Below are positions 7,646-14,919 of a stretch of 17,251 bases of DNA, one piece after another. Each line of letters opens with the position of its first letter. Within the stretch, counting starts at the first letter, position 1. Location: contig CAYVCD010000028.1 of assembly GCA_964450115.1 (NCBI GenBank), positions 1-17,251 on the forward strand, written 5' to 3'. The DNA is from 2-01-FULL-45-10 sp964450115. Lineage in GTDB: Bacteria; Omnitrophota; Gorgyraeia; 2-01-FULL-45-10. The translations under genes and the position numbers were made by a program. The notes beneath the pieces are model-generated. The model was not told the DNA's origin, ran no database searches, and saw only the letters and a program-made list of their open reading frames with translations.

Positions 7646-8440
7646 TTATTTATTGGCGAAATAGAACGCGCCGGTTAGTATACAATCAAAAAGAATTATC
7701 AGGACGAAGCTCGTTACCACGCTTAAGGTCGTCGACTTTCCGACCCCTTCGGCGCCGCCCTTGGTCTTAAGCCCCATATAGCAACCCACCATCGATATTA
7801 TAACTCCAAACACAAAACTCTTTACAAGTCCGGTCCAGATATCTTTCCACTGCATGAAATCAAAAGAGAATGTAAGGTACCTGTACATATCCAAACGCAG
7901 ATTAAAGACCCCTACCACGAGCCCTCCCAGTATGCCCATGATATCGGCAAATACGGTAAGGCAGGGAAGCATGATTATAAGCGCCAGGAACCTCGGCACT
8001 ACAAGATACCTTATGGGATTAAGCGCCATCGTCTCGAGCGCCTCTATCTGCTCGGTGACCTTCATTGTGCCCAGCTCGGCGGCGATGGCCGCTCCGACGC
8101 GTCCTGCGACGACGAGCGCGGTTAAGACCGGTCCGAGCTCTCTGGCTATCCCGACGCTGACCATCGGAGCTACATAGATATTGGCTCCGAATCTTGAAAG
8201 CTGATACGCGCTCTGCATCGCTATGACTATCCCTGTGAAGAACGAGACGAAGAGCGCGATGATGAGGCTTCCTATGCCGGCAAATACCATCTGCCCGAAA
8301 ATGCTTTCTCTCTTCGCGGCCTTACCCGCAAAAGGGCCCGCGAAAAGCCAAAATACCGTATCGGCCAGAAGCTTCAGCACTTCGAAGACGCTTCTGACCG
8401 TGACTAATATCGCTCTTCCTATATTTTCTATAAAACCCAT
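7646..8440 (-). CDS. mlaE: Lipid-transport ABC permease MlaE
   Basis: Inner-membrane permease of the MCE transporter, 264 residues, matching the family size. It has an N-terminal interface helix and several hydrophobic segments. The family-typical central stretch (GIARELGPVLTALVVAGRVG followed by AAELGTMKVTEQIEALETM) is present, as is the C-terminal MVGCYMGLKTKGGAEGVGK segment. It works as a dimer under an MlaD hexagon with MlaF dimers below. AGGGG lies 8 bases before the ATG at 8440, and the STAS gene ends 11 bases upstream. No STAS domain is fused to it; the preceding separate gene supplies one. Confidence 0.93.
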   Translation of the reverse strand: MGFIENIGRAILVTVRSVFEVLKLLADTVFWLFAGPFAGKAAKRESIFGQMVFAGIGSLIIALFVSFFTGIVIAMQSAYQLSRFGANIYVAPMVSVGIARELGPVLTALVVAGRVGAAIAAELGTMKVTEQIEALETMALNPIRYLVVPRFLALIIMLPCLTVFADIMGILGGLVVGVFNLRLDMYRYLTFSFDFMQWKDIWTGLVKSFVFGVIISMVGCYMGLKTKGGAEGVGKSTTLSVVTSFVLIILFDCILTGAFYFANK

Positions 8441-8451
8441 GAATAATTCCC

Positions 8452-8784
8452 CTAAAATGTAGCTACAGCGCTCTCCTCATCCGCCATTATCTCAAAAAGT
8501 TTCTCAAGCTTAGTTATTTCAAATAGGCTCTTTACCTTAGACGACATGCAAGCCAGTCTCATCCTGCCTCCGTAAGACTTCATATTTTTCAATATCTCAA
8601 CCAGAGTGGCCAGCCCCGATGAATCCACATATGTTACCTTCGACAGATTTATAACGAGCTTGGGCGTCTTTGCCGATATGAGCTTATCGAATGATTTTTT
8701 TATCTGGGGGCTGGAATTTATATCTATCTCTCCGTCGACATGGCAGACGGTCAATCCGCTTTTAGGTTCTATTCTTACGCCCAT
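8452..8784 (-). CDS. STAS-domain protein (MlaB-like or RsbV-type anti-sigma antagonist)
   Basis: Single STAS domain of 110 residues. The phospho-acceptor loop YVDSSGLATLVE has Ser55/Ser56; Ser56 aligns with the serine phosphorylated in SpoIIAA/RsbV. Two roles fit. As an RsbV-type protein it would bind the RsbW-type kinase encoded just upstream and be reactivated by the PP2C phosphatase four genes downstream. As an MlaB-like subunit it would bind MlaF: it lies 11 bases before mlaE, and some MlaE permeases in other bacteria carry a fused N-terminal STAS domain. Both may hold. A strong AAGGAG lies 6 bases before the ATG at 8784. Confidence 0.88.
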   Translation of the reverse strand: MGVRIEPKSGLTVCHVDGEIDINSSPQIKKSFDKLISAKTPKLVINLSKVTYVDSSGLATLVEILKNMKSYGGRMRLACMSSKVKSLFEITKLEKLFEIMADEESAVATF

Positions 8785-8794
8785 TGAATTCTCC

Positions 8795-9196
8795 TTATTT
8801 TATCCTCTTAGACATCCTGACTTTATTTCCAGGCTCTATATATTCCACTCTATCCATAAGTTTTTTTATCAAATACACTCCGCGCCCGGAATTTCTTGTA
8901 AGATTCTCATCCTTCGTCGGATCTTTTACCAGCTCCGGCTTAAAGCCGCCGCCTTCGTCCTCGATCTCTATATTCAGCTCGCCATCTTCCACCCAGTAAC
9001 TGAACTTTACCTGGCGCCTCGGATCGGATTTATTTCCGTGGACTATGGCGTTCCTGACGGCTTCCTCGACGCATAACTTTATCTCAAAAGCCTTCGATTC
9101 ATCGATCCCTAAGGGCTTAAGCGAGTCGAGCAGCATGGAGGAAGACTCCCTGATAAATCTTGATTCGCTACGAAATTTAGTATCTTTTTTTTCCAC
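8795..9196 (-). CDS. RsbW/SpoIIAB-type anti-sigma factor serine kinase (GHKL ATPase)
   Basis: Cytoplasmic GHKL-fold ATPase of 133 residues, expected to phosphorylate a STAS partner on serine and/or sequester a sigma factor. N-box EEAVRNAIVHGN includes Glu45 and Asn49, close to SpoIIAB Glu46/Asn50. The G1 box is DEGGGF (80-85) and the G2 box SGRGVYLIKKLMD (103-115). The start is GTG at 9196, 12 bases after accA; an in-frame stop lies four codons upstream, and later ATG codons would remove the first strand and helix. The ribosome site is weak. The STAS gene begins 10 bases downstream. No sigma factor gene occurs in the window, so its target may be the STAS protein alone or a sigma factor elsewhere. 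Confidence 0.9.
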   Translation of the reverse strand: MEKKDTKFRSESRFIRESSSMLLDSLKPLGIDESKAFEIKLCVEEAVRNAIVHGNKSDPRRQVKFSYWVEDGELNIEIEDEGGGFKPELVKDPTKDENLTRNSGRGVYLIKKLMDRVEYIEPGNKVRMSKRIK

Positions 9197-9208
9197 TTCG
9201 CGCTTCTA

Positions 9209-10168
9209 TTATTCTTTAAATACGCCGATCGACCTGATCTTATCATAACGCGTACTCAATAGTTTGTCTTTAGTCATTACTTTGAGAGCCGCTATATCCT
9301 TTTTTATGGTCTTCTTTATATTTTCCGCGGCTTCCTGCGGCTTACGGTGCGCGCCGCCTAAAGGTTCCTTTATTATACCATCTATGATCTTCATCTCAAA
9401 CAGATCTTTAGCTGTAAGCTTTAAAGCGGCCGCGGCATCTCTGGCCCTCGTCCGCTCTTTCCATAATATGGCCGCGCACCCTTCGGGGGATATGACGGAA
9501 TAGTAAGAATTCTCGAGCACGTATACCTTATCCCCTATTCCTATCCCGAGAGCCCCGCCGGATCCGCCTTCACCTATGATGAAGACTATTATCGGAGTGG
9601 CAAGATCGGTCATCTCCCTTAAATTATACGCTATGGCTTCGGCCTGTCCGCGCTCTTCGGCGCCTATGCCCGGGTAAGCGCCCGGGGTATCTATAAAAGC
9701 GATTACCGGCATAGAGAATTTCTCGGCCAATTTCATGACCCTCATAGCTTTCCTGTAACCCTCAGGGTGGGCGCTCCCGAAATTGCGCTCGAGGTTCTCT
9801 TTTGTATCGCGCCCCTTTTGATGGCCCAGGACCACAACGCTCTCTCCGTCTATCTTCGCGAGTCCGCATATAAGGGCTTTATCGTCCGCAAAATGGCGAT
9901 CCCCGTGGATCTCGATAAAATCGGTCATGATCATTTCGATGTAATCAAGGGTGTAGGGTCTTTTTGGATGGCGGGCGATCTGGACCCTCTGCCATGGGGT
10001 CAGGTTATCGTATATATCTTTTTTTATACCCTTAAGCTTTTCGTCGAGGCGGGATACCTCTCCGGATATGTCTATATCCTTATGGGCCGCCAACCCCCTG
10101 AGCTCCTCTATCTTGCGCTCAAGTTCTATTATGGGTCTCTCAAATTCCAGGCCCGGCATATCGGCCAT
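9209..10168 (-). CDS. accA: Acetyl-CoA carboxylase carboxyltransferase subunit alpha
   Basis: Alpha subunit of the carboxyltransferase that, with AccD, moves CO2 from biotin-BCCP to acetyl-CoA to make malonyl-CoA, the committed step of fatty-acid synthesis. It has 319 residues, the same as E. coli AccA. Family stretches are intact: an N-terminal helical FERPIIELERKIEEL region, RPYTLDYIE, FGSAHPEGYRKA, PVIAFIDTPGAYPGIGAEERGQ, GEGGSGGALGIGIGD and SVISPEGCAAILW. AGGAG lies about 7 bases before the ATG at 10168. Its place between an L,D-transpeptidase and a lipid-transport/partner-switch module groups envelope precursor supply with envelope maintenance. Confidence 0.97.
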   Translation of the reverse strand: MADMPGLEFERPIIELERKIEELRGLAAHKDIDISGEVSRLDEKLKGIKKDIYDNLTPWQRVQIARHPKRPYTLDYIEMIMTDFIEIHGDRHFADDKALICGLAKIDGESVVVLGHQKGRDTKENLERNFGSAHPEGYRKAMRVMKLAEKFSMPVIAFIDTPGAYPGIGAEERGQAEAIAYNLREMTDLATPIIVFIIGEGGSGGALGIGIGDKVYVLENSYYSVISPEGCAAILWKERTRARDAAAALKLTAKDLFEMKIIDGIIKEPLGGAHRKPQEAAENIKKTIKKDIAALKVMTKDKLLSTRYDKIRSIGVFKE

Positions 10169-10185
10169 ACAGCGCTCCTGTTATG

Positions 10186-11013
10186 TTATTCCGTTATCAC
10201 CACTTCGGTGCCTTCCGGGACGATATCGTATAGTTCCTCGACCTCGGAATTTTTCATTCTGACGCAGCCTTCGGTAACGCTTTGGCCTATAGATTCCGGC
10301 TGTATGGTCCCGTGGATGCCGTAACTGGGCTTAGATATACCCAACCACCTTGAACCCAGCACATTCTTAGGGTCACTGGCGGCTATTACGACGCCCGGCT
10401 CTTTATACCACGGAGGATCGACTATCTTGTTTATTATTTTGAATGCCCCGACCGGTGTGCAGGAATTTTTTCCGGTCGATACCCTGTACGTCTTGACTAT
10501 ATCCTGCCCGGATCTCAGGGTCAGTATATTCTGGGATTTGTCGACGACTATGCTGAATTTCGCCTTGCATACCTTTAAAGATTGTCCGGCCCGTATCGCA
10601 GAGCCTGTAAGGCCGTTGGATCTGGCTATCATCTCAGGGGTAGTGCCGATATTTCTGGCTATTTTGTTAAGCGTATCCCCTTTTTGAACCACATAAGTCT
10701 CCGAATCCGCTGTGGGTATGTTCGAAAAAAGCAGTTTCACATTGATATCTTCCAGGGCTTCCTGCGCGGAAGCTATCTTCCCCGATCCGGGGAATTTTTC
10801 TACTATGCCCTGATACAGCGCTTTGGCTCTTACGAGATCCCCTTCGCCGGCGGCTTTTTTAGCCTTGTCGAATAGCGCGAGCTCGTCATTCACAACGACC
10901 GGCGCAACGCTCGCCGGACGCGGCTTTTCCGTCTTCACGCTTTGAAATACTAAAAACGCGGATACTATAAGAAGCATCGCGCTTACGATTATTAATGGCG
11001 CTTTTTTATCCAC
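10186..11013 (-). CDS. Membrane-anchored LysM L,D-transpeptidase (YkuD domain)
   Basis: Periplasmic peptidoglycan cross-linking (or lipoprotein-anchoring) enzyme of 275 residues. Order: membrane anchor (about 7-25), a TPR-like helical stretch (about 42-90), a LysM domain (about 105-148, YVVQKGDTLNKIARNIGTT), then the YkuD catalytic domain to the end. The catalytic motif is intact: His234 in GIHGT, then Ser-x-x-x-GCVRM with nucleophile Cys250 and Arg252. The start is GTG at 11013 with GAGG 7 bases upstream; 17 bases separate it from the DUF212 gene and 17 from accA. Whether it makes 3-3 cross-links or attaches a protein cannot be told from sequence. Confidence 0.93.
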   Translation of the reverse strand: MDKKAPLIIVSAMLLIVSAFLVFQSVKTEKPRPASVAPVVVNDELALFDKAKKAAGEGDLVRAKALYQGIVEKFPGSGKIASAQEALEDINVKLLFSNIPTADSETYVVQKGDTLNKIARNIGTTPEMIARSNGLTGSAIRAGQSLKVCKAKFSIVVDKSQNILTLRSGQDIVKTYRVSTGKNSCTPVGAFKIINKIVDPPWYKEPGVVIAASDPKNVLGSRWLGISKPSYGIHGTIQPESIGQSVTEGCVRMKNSEVEELYDIVPEGTEVVITE

Positions 11014-11030
11014 CCTTTACCCTCTTTGTC

Positions 11031-11480
11031 CTATTTGTACAGAAGTAGCGAAACCAGGACGCCTATTACGGCGCCGGCCCACACTTGTATAGGCGTGTGC
11101 CCGAAAAGCTGCTTTACCTTCTCCTCATCCAATTTCTTCTTCCAGTATATATCATCCAGCATCTTATTTAGGATCTCGGCTTGCCTGCCGGATGCGAATC
11201 TTACCCCTTGAGCGTCAAACATCACTATAAGCGCGAATATGAGCGCTATAGTGAAAAGGGCGGAATTAAAACCGTCTGTGACGCCTATCGAAGTGGCCAG
11301 AGAGGTAACGGCCGCCGTATGAGAACTCGGCATGCCCCCCGAATCGGCGAACCATTTAAAATTAAACCTCTTCTCTTTGAACACCCCCAAAGCGACCTTA
11401 ATGGCCTGCGCTATGAACCATGCGGCCAGAGATGTCCAGAACATGTAATTTCTTGAGAAATCAAGTATATAGTCAGGCAT
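11031..11480 (-). CDS. Divergent PAP2 family (DUF212/YuiD-like) membrane protein
   Basis: Small integral membrane protein of 149 residues with hydrophobic segments near 13-32, 50-70, 72-92 and 130-148. It carries the family-typical GGMPSSHTA (about 48-56), FDAQGVRFASGRQA and FGHTPIQVWAGA motifs. The family is distantly related to type 2 phosphatidic acid phosphatases and may act on a lipid phosphate, but no member's reaction is known to me with certainty. It is the first gene after the promoter at 11512-11540 and heads the envelope operon. The ATG at 11480 has only a weak GGGA upstream. Confidence 0.88.
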   Translation of the reverse strand: MPDYILDFSRNYMFWTSLAAWFIAQAIKVALGVFKEKRFNFKWFADSGGMPSSHTAAVTSLATSIGVTDGFNSALFTIALIFALIVMFDAQGVRFASGRQAEILNKMLDDIYWKKKLDEEKVKQLFGHTPIQVWAGAVIGVLVSLLLYK

Positions 11481-11511
11481 ATGTTTGTCCCGTAGTTAAT
11501 ATCGTCCGAAT

Positions 11512-11540
11512 ATTATAATACAAATGCGGGCGCATTTCAA
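11512..11540 (-). promoter_or_regulatory. Sigma70-type promoter of the envelope operon with a palindrome across -35/spacer
   Basis: Minus-strand TTGAAA (11535-11540), 17-base spacer, TATAAT (11512-11517). The predicted start near 11505 gives a leader of about 25 bases to the DUF212 ATG. A palindrome, AAATGCG-CC-CGCATTT (11522-11537), overlaps the end of the -35 and most of the spacer, a position suited to a repressor operator. It lies just beyond the folE stop and could also act as a weak hairpin, but no T-run follows. Confidence 0.7.
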
Positions 11541-11544
11541 TGGA

Positions 11545-12102
11545 TTAACCCCTTATGAGCGACAGCGCCTCCGAACGGGTCTTTTCATTCCTCCTGAACA
11601 CCCCCCGGACCGCGCTCGTGATAGTGGTAACTCCCGGCTTCTTTACTCCGCGCATGCTCATGCAAAGATGCTCGGCTTCTATGATGACGAGCACCCCTTT
11701 CGGCTTAAGCTTTTTCATAATAACTTCGGCAATGTCGGTAGTGAGGCGTTCCTGAACCTGCAATCTTCTGGAAAAAGCGTCTACTACCCTGACAAGTTTA
11801 CTCAATCCCGTCACCCTGTTGTTGCTGGGTATATAGGCGACATGCGCCTTACCTATGAACGGCAGAAGGTGGTGTTCGCACATGGAGTATAAAGGAATGT
11901 CCTTAAGGAGTATTATCTCATCGTGATCTTTTTCGAATACTACTTCAAGCTCTTTCTCGGGATTGACCCCGGATCCCGCCAATATCTCGGCGTACATCTC
12001 GGCGACCCGCCTGGGGGTATCCTTTATATCCCTACGCGACGGATCCTCTCCGACGGCTATCAATATATCCCTAACGGCCTTCTCTATCTTCTTTTTGTCC
12101 AT
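11545..12102 (-). CDS. folE: GTP cyclohydrolase I
   Basis: Converts GTP to 7,8-dihydroneopterin triphosphate, the first step of folate synthesis (also used for queuosine in some bacteria). The product has 185 residues, typical of the family. Zinc-site residues are present: Cys75 and His78 in SMCEHHLLPF and Cys147 in EAEHLCMSMRGV, matching the type IA, zinc-dependent enzyme. GLSKLVRVVDAFSRRLQVQERLT is also family-typical. GGGAGATG lies just before the ATG at 12102. It is the last gene of the folate/one-carbon block, 59 bases after mnmE; I saw only a weak promoter-like string in that gap. Confidence 0.97.
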   Translation of the reverse strand: MDKKKIEKAVRDILIAVGEDPSRRDIKDTPRRVAEMYAEILAGSGVNPEKELEVVFEKDHDEIILLKDIPLYSMCEHHLLPFIGKAHVAYIPSNNRVTGLSKLVRVVDAFSRRLQVQERLTTDIAEVIMKKLKPKGVLVIIEAEHLCMSMRGVKKPGVTTITSAVRGVFRRNEKTRSEALSLIRG

Positions 12103-12161
12103 TTCATCTCCCGTGTATCGCGTTATGAAAATCTGTTACCAATAACTTACACCCGCTTCGG

Positions 12162-13628
12162 TTACTTGCCTATACAAAATTTTTCAAATATTCTTTCGAG
12201 TATATCCTCAGAAACGGTCTGACCGGTTAATAAACCCAGATGAGATATCGCCTCCTTTAAATCTATGGCCAAAAGTTCCGGGTGGGCCTTTTTAGATAGC
12301 CCCCGCATCACTGATATAACACACCCTCGCGATTTGTCAAGAATCTCTTTATGTCTTAAGCTCGATACGGCCGCGCCGGACAGGCTTCCGTAACCGCCCC
12401 TCAATACCGTCTCAGCGATATTTTTTTCCAGGGCCGCTATGTTCGTGTTTTCCAATACCGATATCTTCGTTGCTCTGGAGCCTGGAAACATTTTCTTCAG
12501 CCTGCCGCCGCCGATGCGATCCGCAATATCCGCCTTATTCACCACGACTATCTTCTTTTTATCTTTCAGCAGATCTATTATGGCAAGGTCTTTGGCATCA
12601 ATACCGGAGGATCCGTCCAGTACAAGAATGGCGATATCGGCCATTTCAATATACTTTCGCGTCTTCCCTATGCTCTCCTTTTCAAGACTATCTTTCGCTT
12701 TAGCGACGCCTGCCGTATCGACTATCCTTATCGGTATGCCTTTAAGATTTATAACTTCCTCAACCGCGTCCCTGGTAGTTCCGGGTATATCCGAAACTAT
12801 GACCCTGTCCCGTCTTAAAAGCAGATTCATAAGGCTCGACTTGCCGACATTGGGTTTTCCACATATTACCGCTAAAACGCCGTCCTTCATAATAATGCCG
12901 TCATTATAGCTTTTTGTAAGAATTTCCAGATTATCCAGGGCGGAGCTTACTGTTTTTTTAAGCCTCTTCGACTCGCCTGCGCCTATTCCTTCATCAGGAA
13001 AATCTATCGACGCCTCTATATCGGCCGCCGCGTCGATCAAAAGGCCGGTTATCTCTTTTACGCGATTCGATAGCCCGCCGGATAGCTGTTCCATAGCCAT
13101 CCTGAGAGAACCCTCCGTCTTCGCCCTTATTACGTCCAGAACGGCCTCCGCCTGGCTTAGGTCCAGCCTGCCATTTAAGAACGCTCTTTTTGTAAATTCG
13201 CCCGGCTCGGCCAGCCTCGCGCCTTCCTTCATAGTCAGGCTCATGACATTTCCGGTAGCCTGAATTCCACCGTGACAGTTTATCTCTACGATGTCTTCTT
13301 TAGTGTAAGTCCTCGGCGCGCGCATGACCGTGAGCAGGACTTCGTCGACTATCCTGTTTTTAGTTTTTAATTTCCCACCGATTATTATTTTTTGCTTTTT
13401 TAGTTTTAGCTGTGAACTGTGAACTGTTAACTGTGAACTTTCAATAATGTGCCCATAGTGGACCGTGTGAGTCTTAAACTTCGAGAGTTTACCTCCATCC
13501 TTCGAAACAAATATCGCTTCCGCTATGCTTAGAGCTTTAGGTCCGCTCAAGCGCACTATCCCTATACCCCCTTCGCCGGCCGGCGTAGAGATCGCAACTA
13601 TAGTATCATCGTCGGAGTAACTATGCAT
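12162..13628 (-). CDS. mnmE: tRNA-modification GTPase MnmE with a 28-residue insertion
   Basis: With MnmG it modifies the wobble uridine (xm5U34) of certain tRNAs using methylene-THF and GTP. Order: N-terminal THF-binding domain (1 to about 150), helical domain, and G domain with G1 GKPNVGKS (257-264), DTAG (304-307) and NKAD (364-367). The C-terminal CIGK has the catalytic Cys485. It has 488 residues against a usual 450-460; residues 64-91 (SSQLTVHSSQ... to ...KTKN) are an insertion between HTVHYGHIIE and RIVDEVLL. The ATG at 13628 is preferred to an upstream in-frame TTG at 13655 because the family N-terminus (DDTIVAISTPAG) follows it and GGGGAGG lies 12 bases upstream. It overlaps folC by 8 bases. 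mnmG is not in the window. Confidence 0.96.
   Translation of the reverse strand: MHSYSDDDTIVAISTPAGEGGIGIVRLSGPKALSIAEAIFVSKDGGKLSKFKTHTVHYGHIIESSQLTVHSSQLKLKKQKIIIGGKLKTKNRIVDEVLLTVMRAPRTYTKEDIVEINCHGGIQATGNVMSLTMKEGARLAEPGEFTKRAFLNGRLDLSQAEAVLDVIRAKTEGSLRMAMEQLSGGLSNRVKEITGLLIDAAADIEASIDFPDEGIGAGESKRLKKTVSSALDNLEILTKSYNDGIIMKDGVLAVICGKPNVGKSSLMNLLLRRDRVIVSDIPGTTRDAVEEVINLKGIPIRIVDTAGVAKAKDSLEKESIGKTRKYIEMADIAILVLDGSSGIDAKDLAIIDLLKDKKKIVVVNKADIADRIGGGRLKKMFPGSRATKISVLENTNIAALEKNIAETVLRGGYGSLSGAAVSSLRHKEILDKSRGCVISVMRGLSKKAHPELLAIDLKEAISHLGLLTGQTVSEDILERIFEKFCIGK
13356..13439 (-). repeat. 84-bp in-frame insertion in mnmE starting with a heptamer repeat
   Basis: On the plus strand, copies of AACTGTG (13415-13421), AACTGTT (13422-13428) and AACTGTG (13429-13435) are flanked by partial copies (13409-13414 and 13436-13439). 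The rest of the insertion (13356-13408) is A-rich in the coding sense, with AAAACTAAAAA-like words. It is 84 bp, a multiple of 3, and has no stop codon. Confidence 0.75.
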
Positions 13629-14919
13629 AGCGGCTTCGCGCCTCCCCCACGACAAATAACGAACCCGTTACGAGCACAAGATCTCCGGAATTGGATTGTA
13701 ATAGCGCCGCATTCATCGCGTCGTCCACTCCATATGTCACCGTGGTCTTCTTGGATGGATCCATCAATTTTCTTATCCCTTCGGGATCGGCGGCCCTTGC
13801 CGTTATTTTAGCCCTGGTCAAAACCACTGAGTCGCTTACCGGCATCAGGGCTTCTAATATGCCTTTTATATCTTTATCGCCGGACACCCCGAGAACAAGT
13901 ATCAGTCTTTTATATTTAAACCTTCTGATAGAAGAAGCCAGAGCCAAGGCGCTTGCTTTATTTTGCGCGCCGTCGAGCACGACGAGAGGATCTCTGGATA
14001 CCACCTCAAGCCTGCCGGGCCACCTTGCCTCCTCCACCCCTTTTACGATCGCATCTTCAGGTATTATCGTCCCGGAAAAACGGAGGGACTCGATTATCGC
14101 GATAGCACTCGCCGCGTTCACCACCTGATGGCTTCCTAGAAGTTTCATCTTAAGTCTTTCATACTTTCCGACCGCCCCCGATACGCTGAATATCTCTCCG
14201 GTGTCATCTCCGGATATCTCCTTAAACGATATATCGGTCCCGACCAGCACAAGCTTCGCCTTTCTTTCTTTAGATACGCGCGCTATCGTATCCAGCGCCT
14301 CTTTTTCTTGCGGAGCCGAGACGCATATCGAGCCTTCTTTGATTATGCCGGCCTTCTCAAAAGCGATCTCGGATAGGGTCGACCCAAGCTTGTCGGTATG
14401 TTCGTAACTTATGGGGGTTATGGCGCATACGAGAGGCTTCACTATATTGGTGGCATCGAGCCGCCCGCCAAGGCCGGTCTCGTATACCGCGAAGTCCACC
14501 CCCTTCTCCTTAAAATACAGATAAGCCAGGGCCGTGTATGCTTCAAAGAAAGTCGGTTTATCATGTCCCATCTTACATACCGCCATTTTAACTTTATCGG
14601 TGAAGCGCGCTATGTCGTCCTCACTGATCAGGGAATCATTTATTCTTATCCGCTCGCGGAATGACTGAAGATGGGGAGACGTGTAGAGGCCGGCATTAAA
14701 TCCGGCCGATCTCAATATAGACTGCGTTATGGCTGAGGTGGACCCCTTACCTTTTGAGCCTGCTATATGAATGGATCTTATGCCGTCCTGCGGATTACCG
14801 AGAATGTCGGCGAGGCGCTCCATCCTCGTAAGTTTGAATGAATCCTTGTAGCTATATGAATTCTTAAATTCATAATTGATGAATGAATCGAGATATTTAA
14901 TAGCTTCTTCGTAATTCAT
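13621..14919 (-). CDS. folC: Bifunctional dihydrofolate synthase / folylpolyglutamate synthase
   Basis: Mur-ligase-like enzyme of 432 residues that adds glutamate to dihydropteroate and/or tetrahydrofolate with ATP. The P-loop is HIAGSKGKGSTSA (Gly54-Ser60, SK in place of the more usual TN/TK). Other family stretches are YTSPHLQSFRERIRIN, YETGLGGRLDATNIV, ISYEHTDKLGSTLSEIAFEKAGIIK, MKLLGSHQVVNAASAIA and VVLDGAQNKASA (Gln where many have His). Whether it has both activities cannot be read from sequence. Its ATG follows the purH stop directly (TAGATG) without a clear ribosome site, implying coupling; its 3' end overlaps mnmE. Confidence 0.95.
   Translation of the reverse strand: MNYEEAIKYLDSFINYEFKNSYSYKDSFKLTRMERLADILGNPQDGIRSIHIAGSKGKGSTSAITQSILRSAGFNAGLYTSPHLQSFRERIRINDSLISEDDIARFTDKVKMAVCKMGHDKPTFFEAYTALAYLYFKEKGVDFAVYETGLGGRLDATNIVKPLVCAITPISYEHTDKLGSTLSEIAFEKAGIIKEGSICVSAPQEKEALDTIARVSKERKAKLVLVGTDISFKEISGDDTGEIFSVSGAVGKYERLKMKLLGSHQVVNAASAIAIIESLRFSGTIIPEDAIVKGVEEARWPGRLEVVSRDPLVVLDGAQNKASALALASSIRRFKYKRLILVLGVSGDKDIKGILEALMPVSDSVVLTRAKITARAADPEGIRKLMDPSKKTTVTYGVDDAMNAALLQSNSGDLVLVTGSLFVVGEARSRYA

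Noticed and set aside
4238..9196. A sigma factor gene belonging to the RsbW-type protein
   Set aside because: I looked through both strands of the operon and its neighbours and found no sigma-70 family ORF; any such factor lies outside the window.
9767..10324. 185-codon plus-strand ORF opposite accA and the L,D-transpeptidase
   Set aside because: Antisense shadow of two genes with intact catalytic motifs; its composition is that of a reversed coding strand.
12103..12161. Promoter in the mnmE-folE gap (TTGGTA-N17-GATACA)
   Set aside because: Both boxes deviate strongly from consensus, so it is not better than chance in a 59-base gap.
13629..13655. TTG start of mnmE adding nine residues
   Set aside because: No ribosome site precedes it and the family N-terminus begins at the later ATG.
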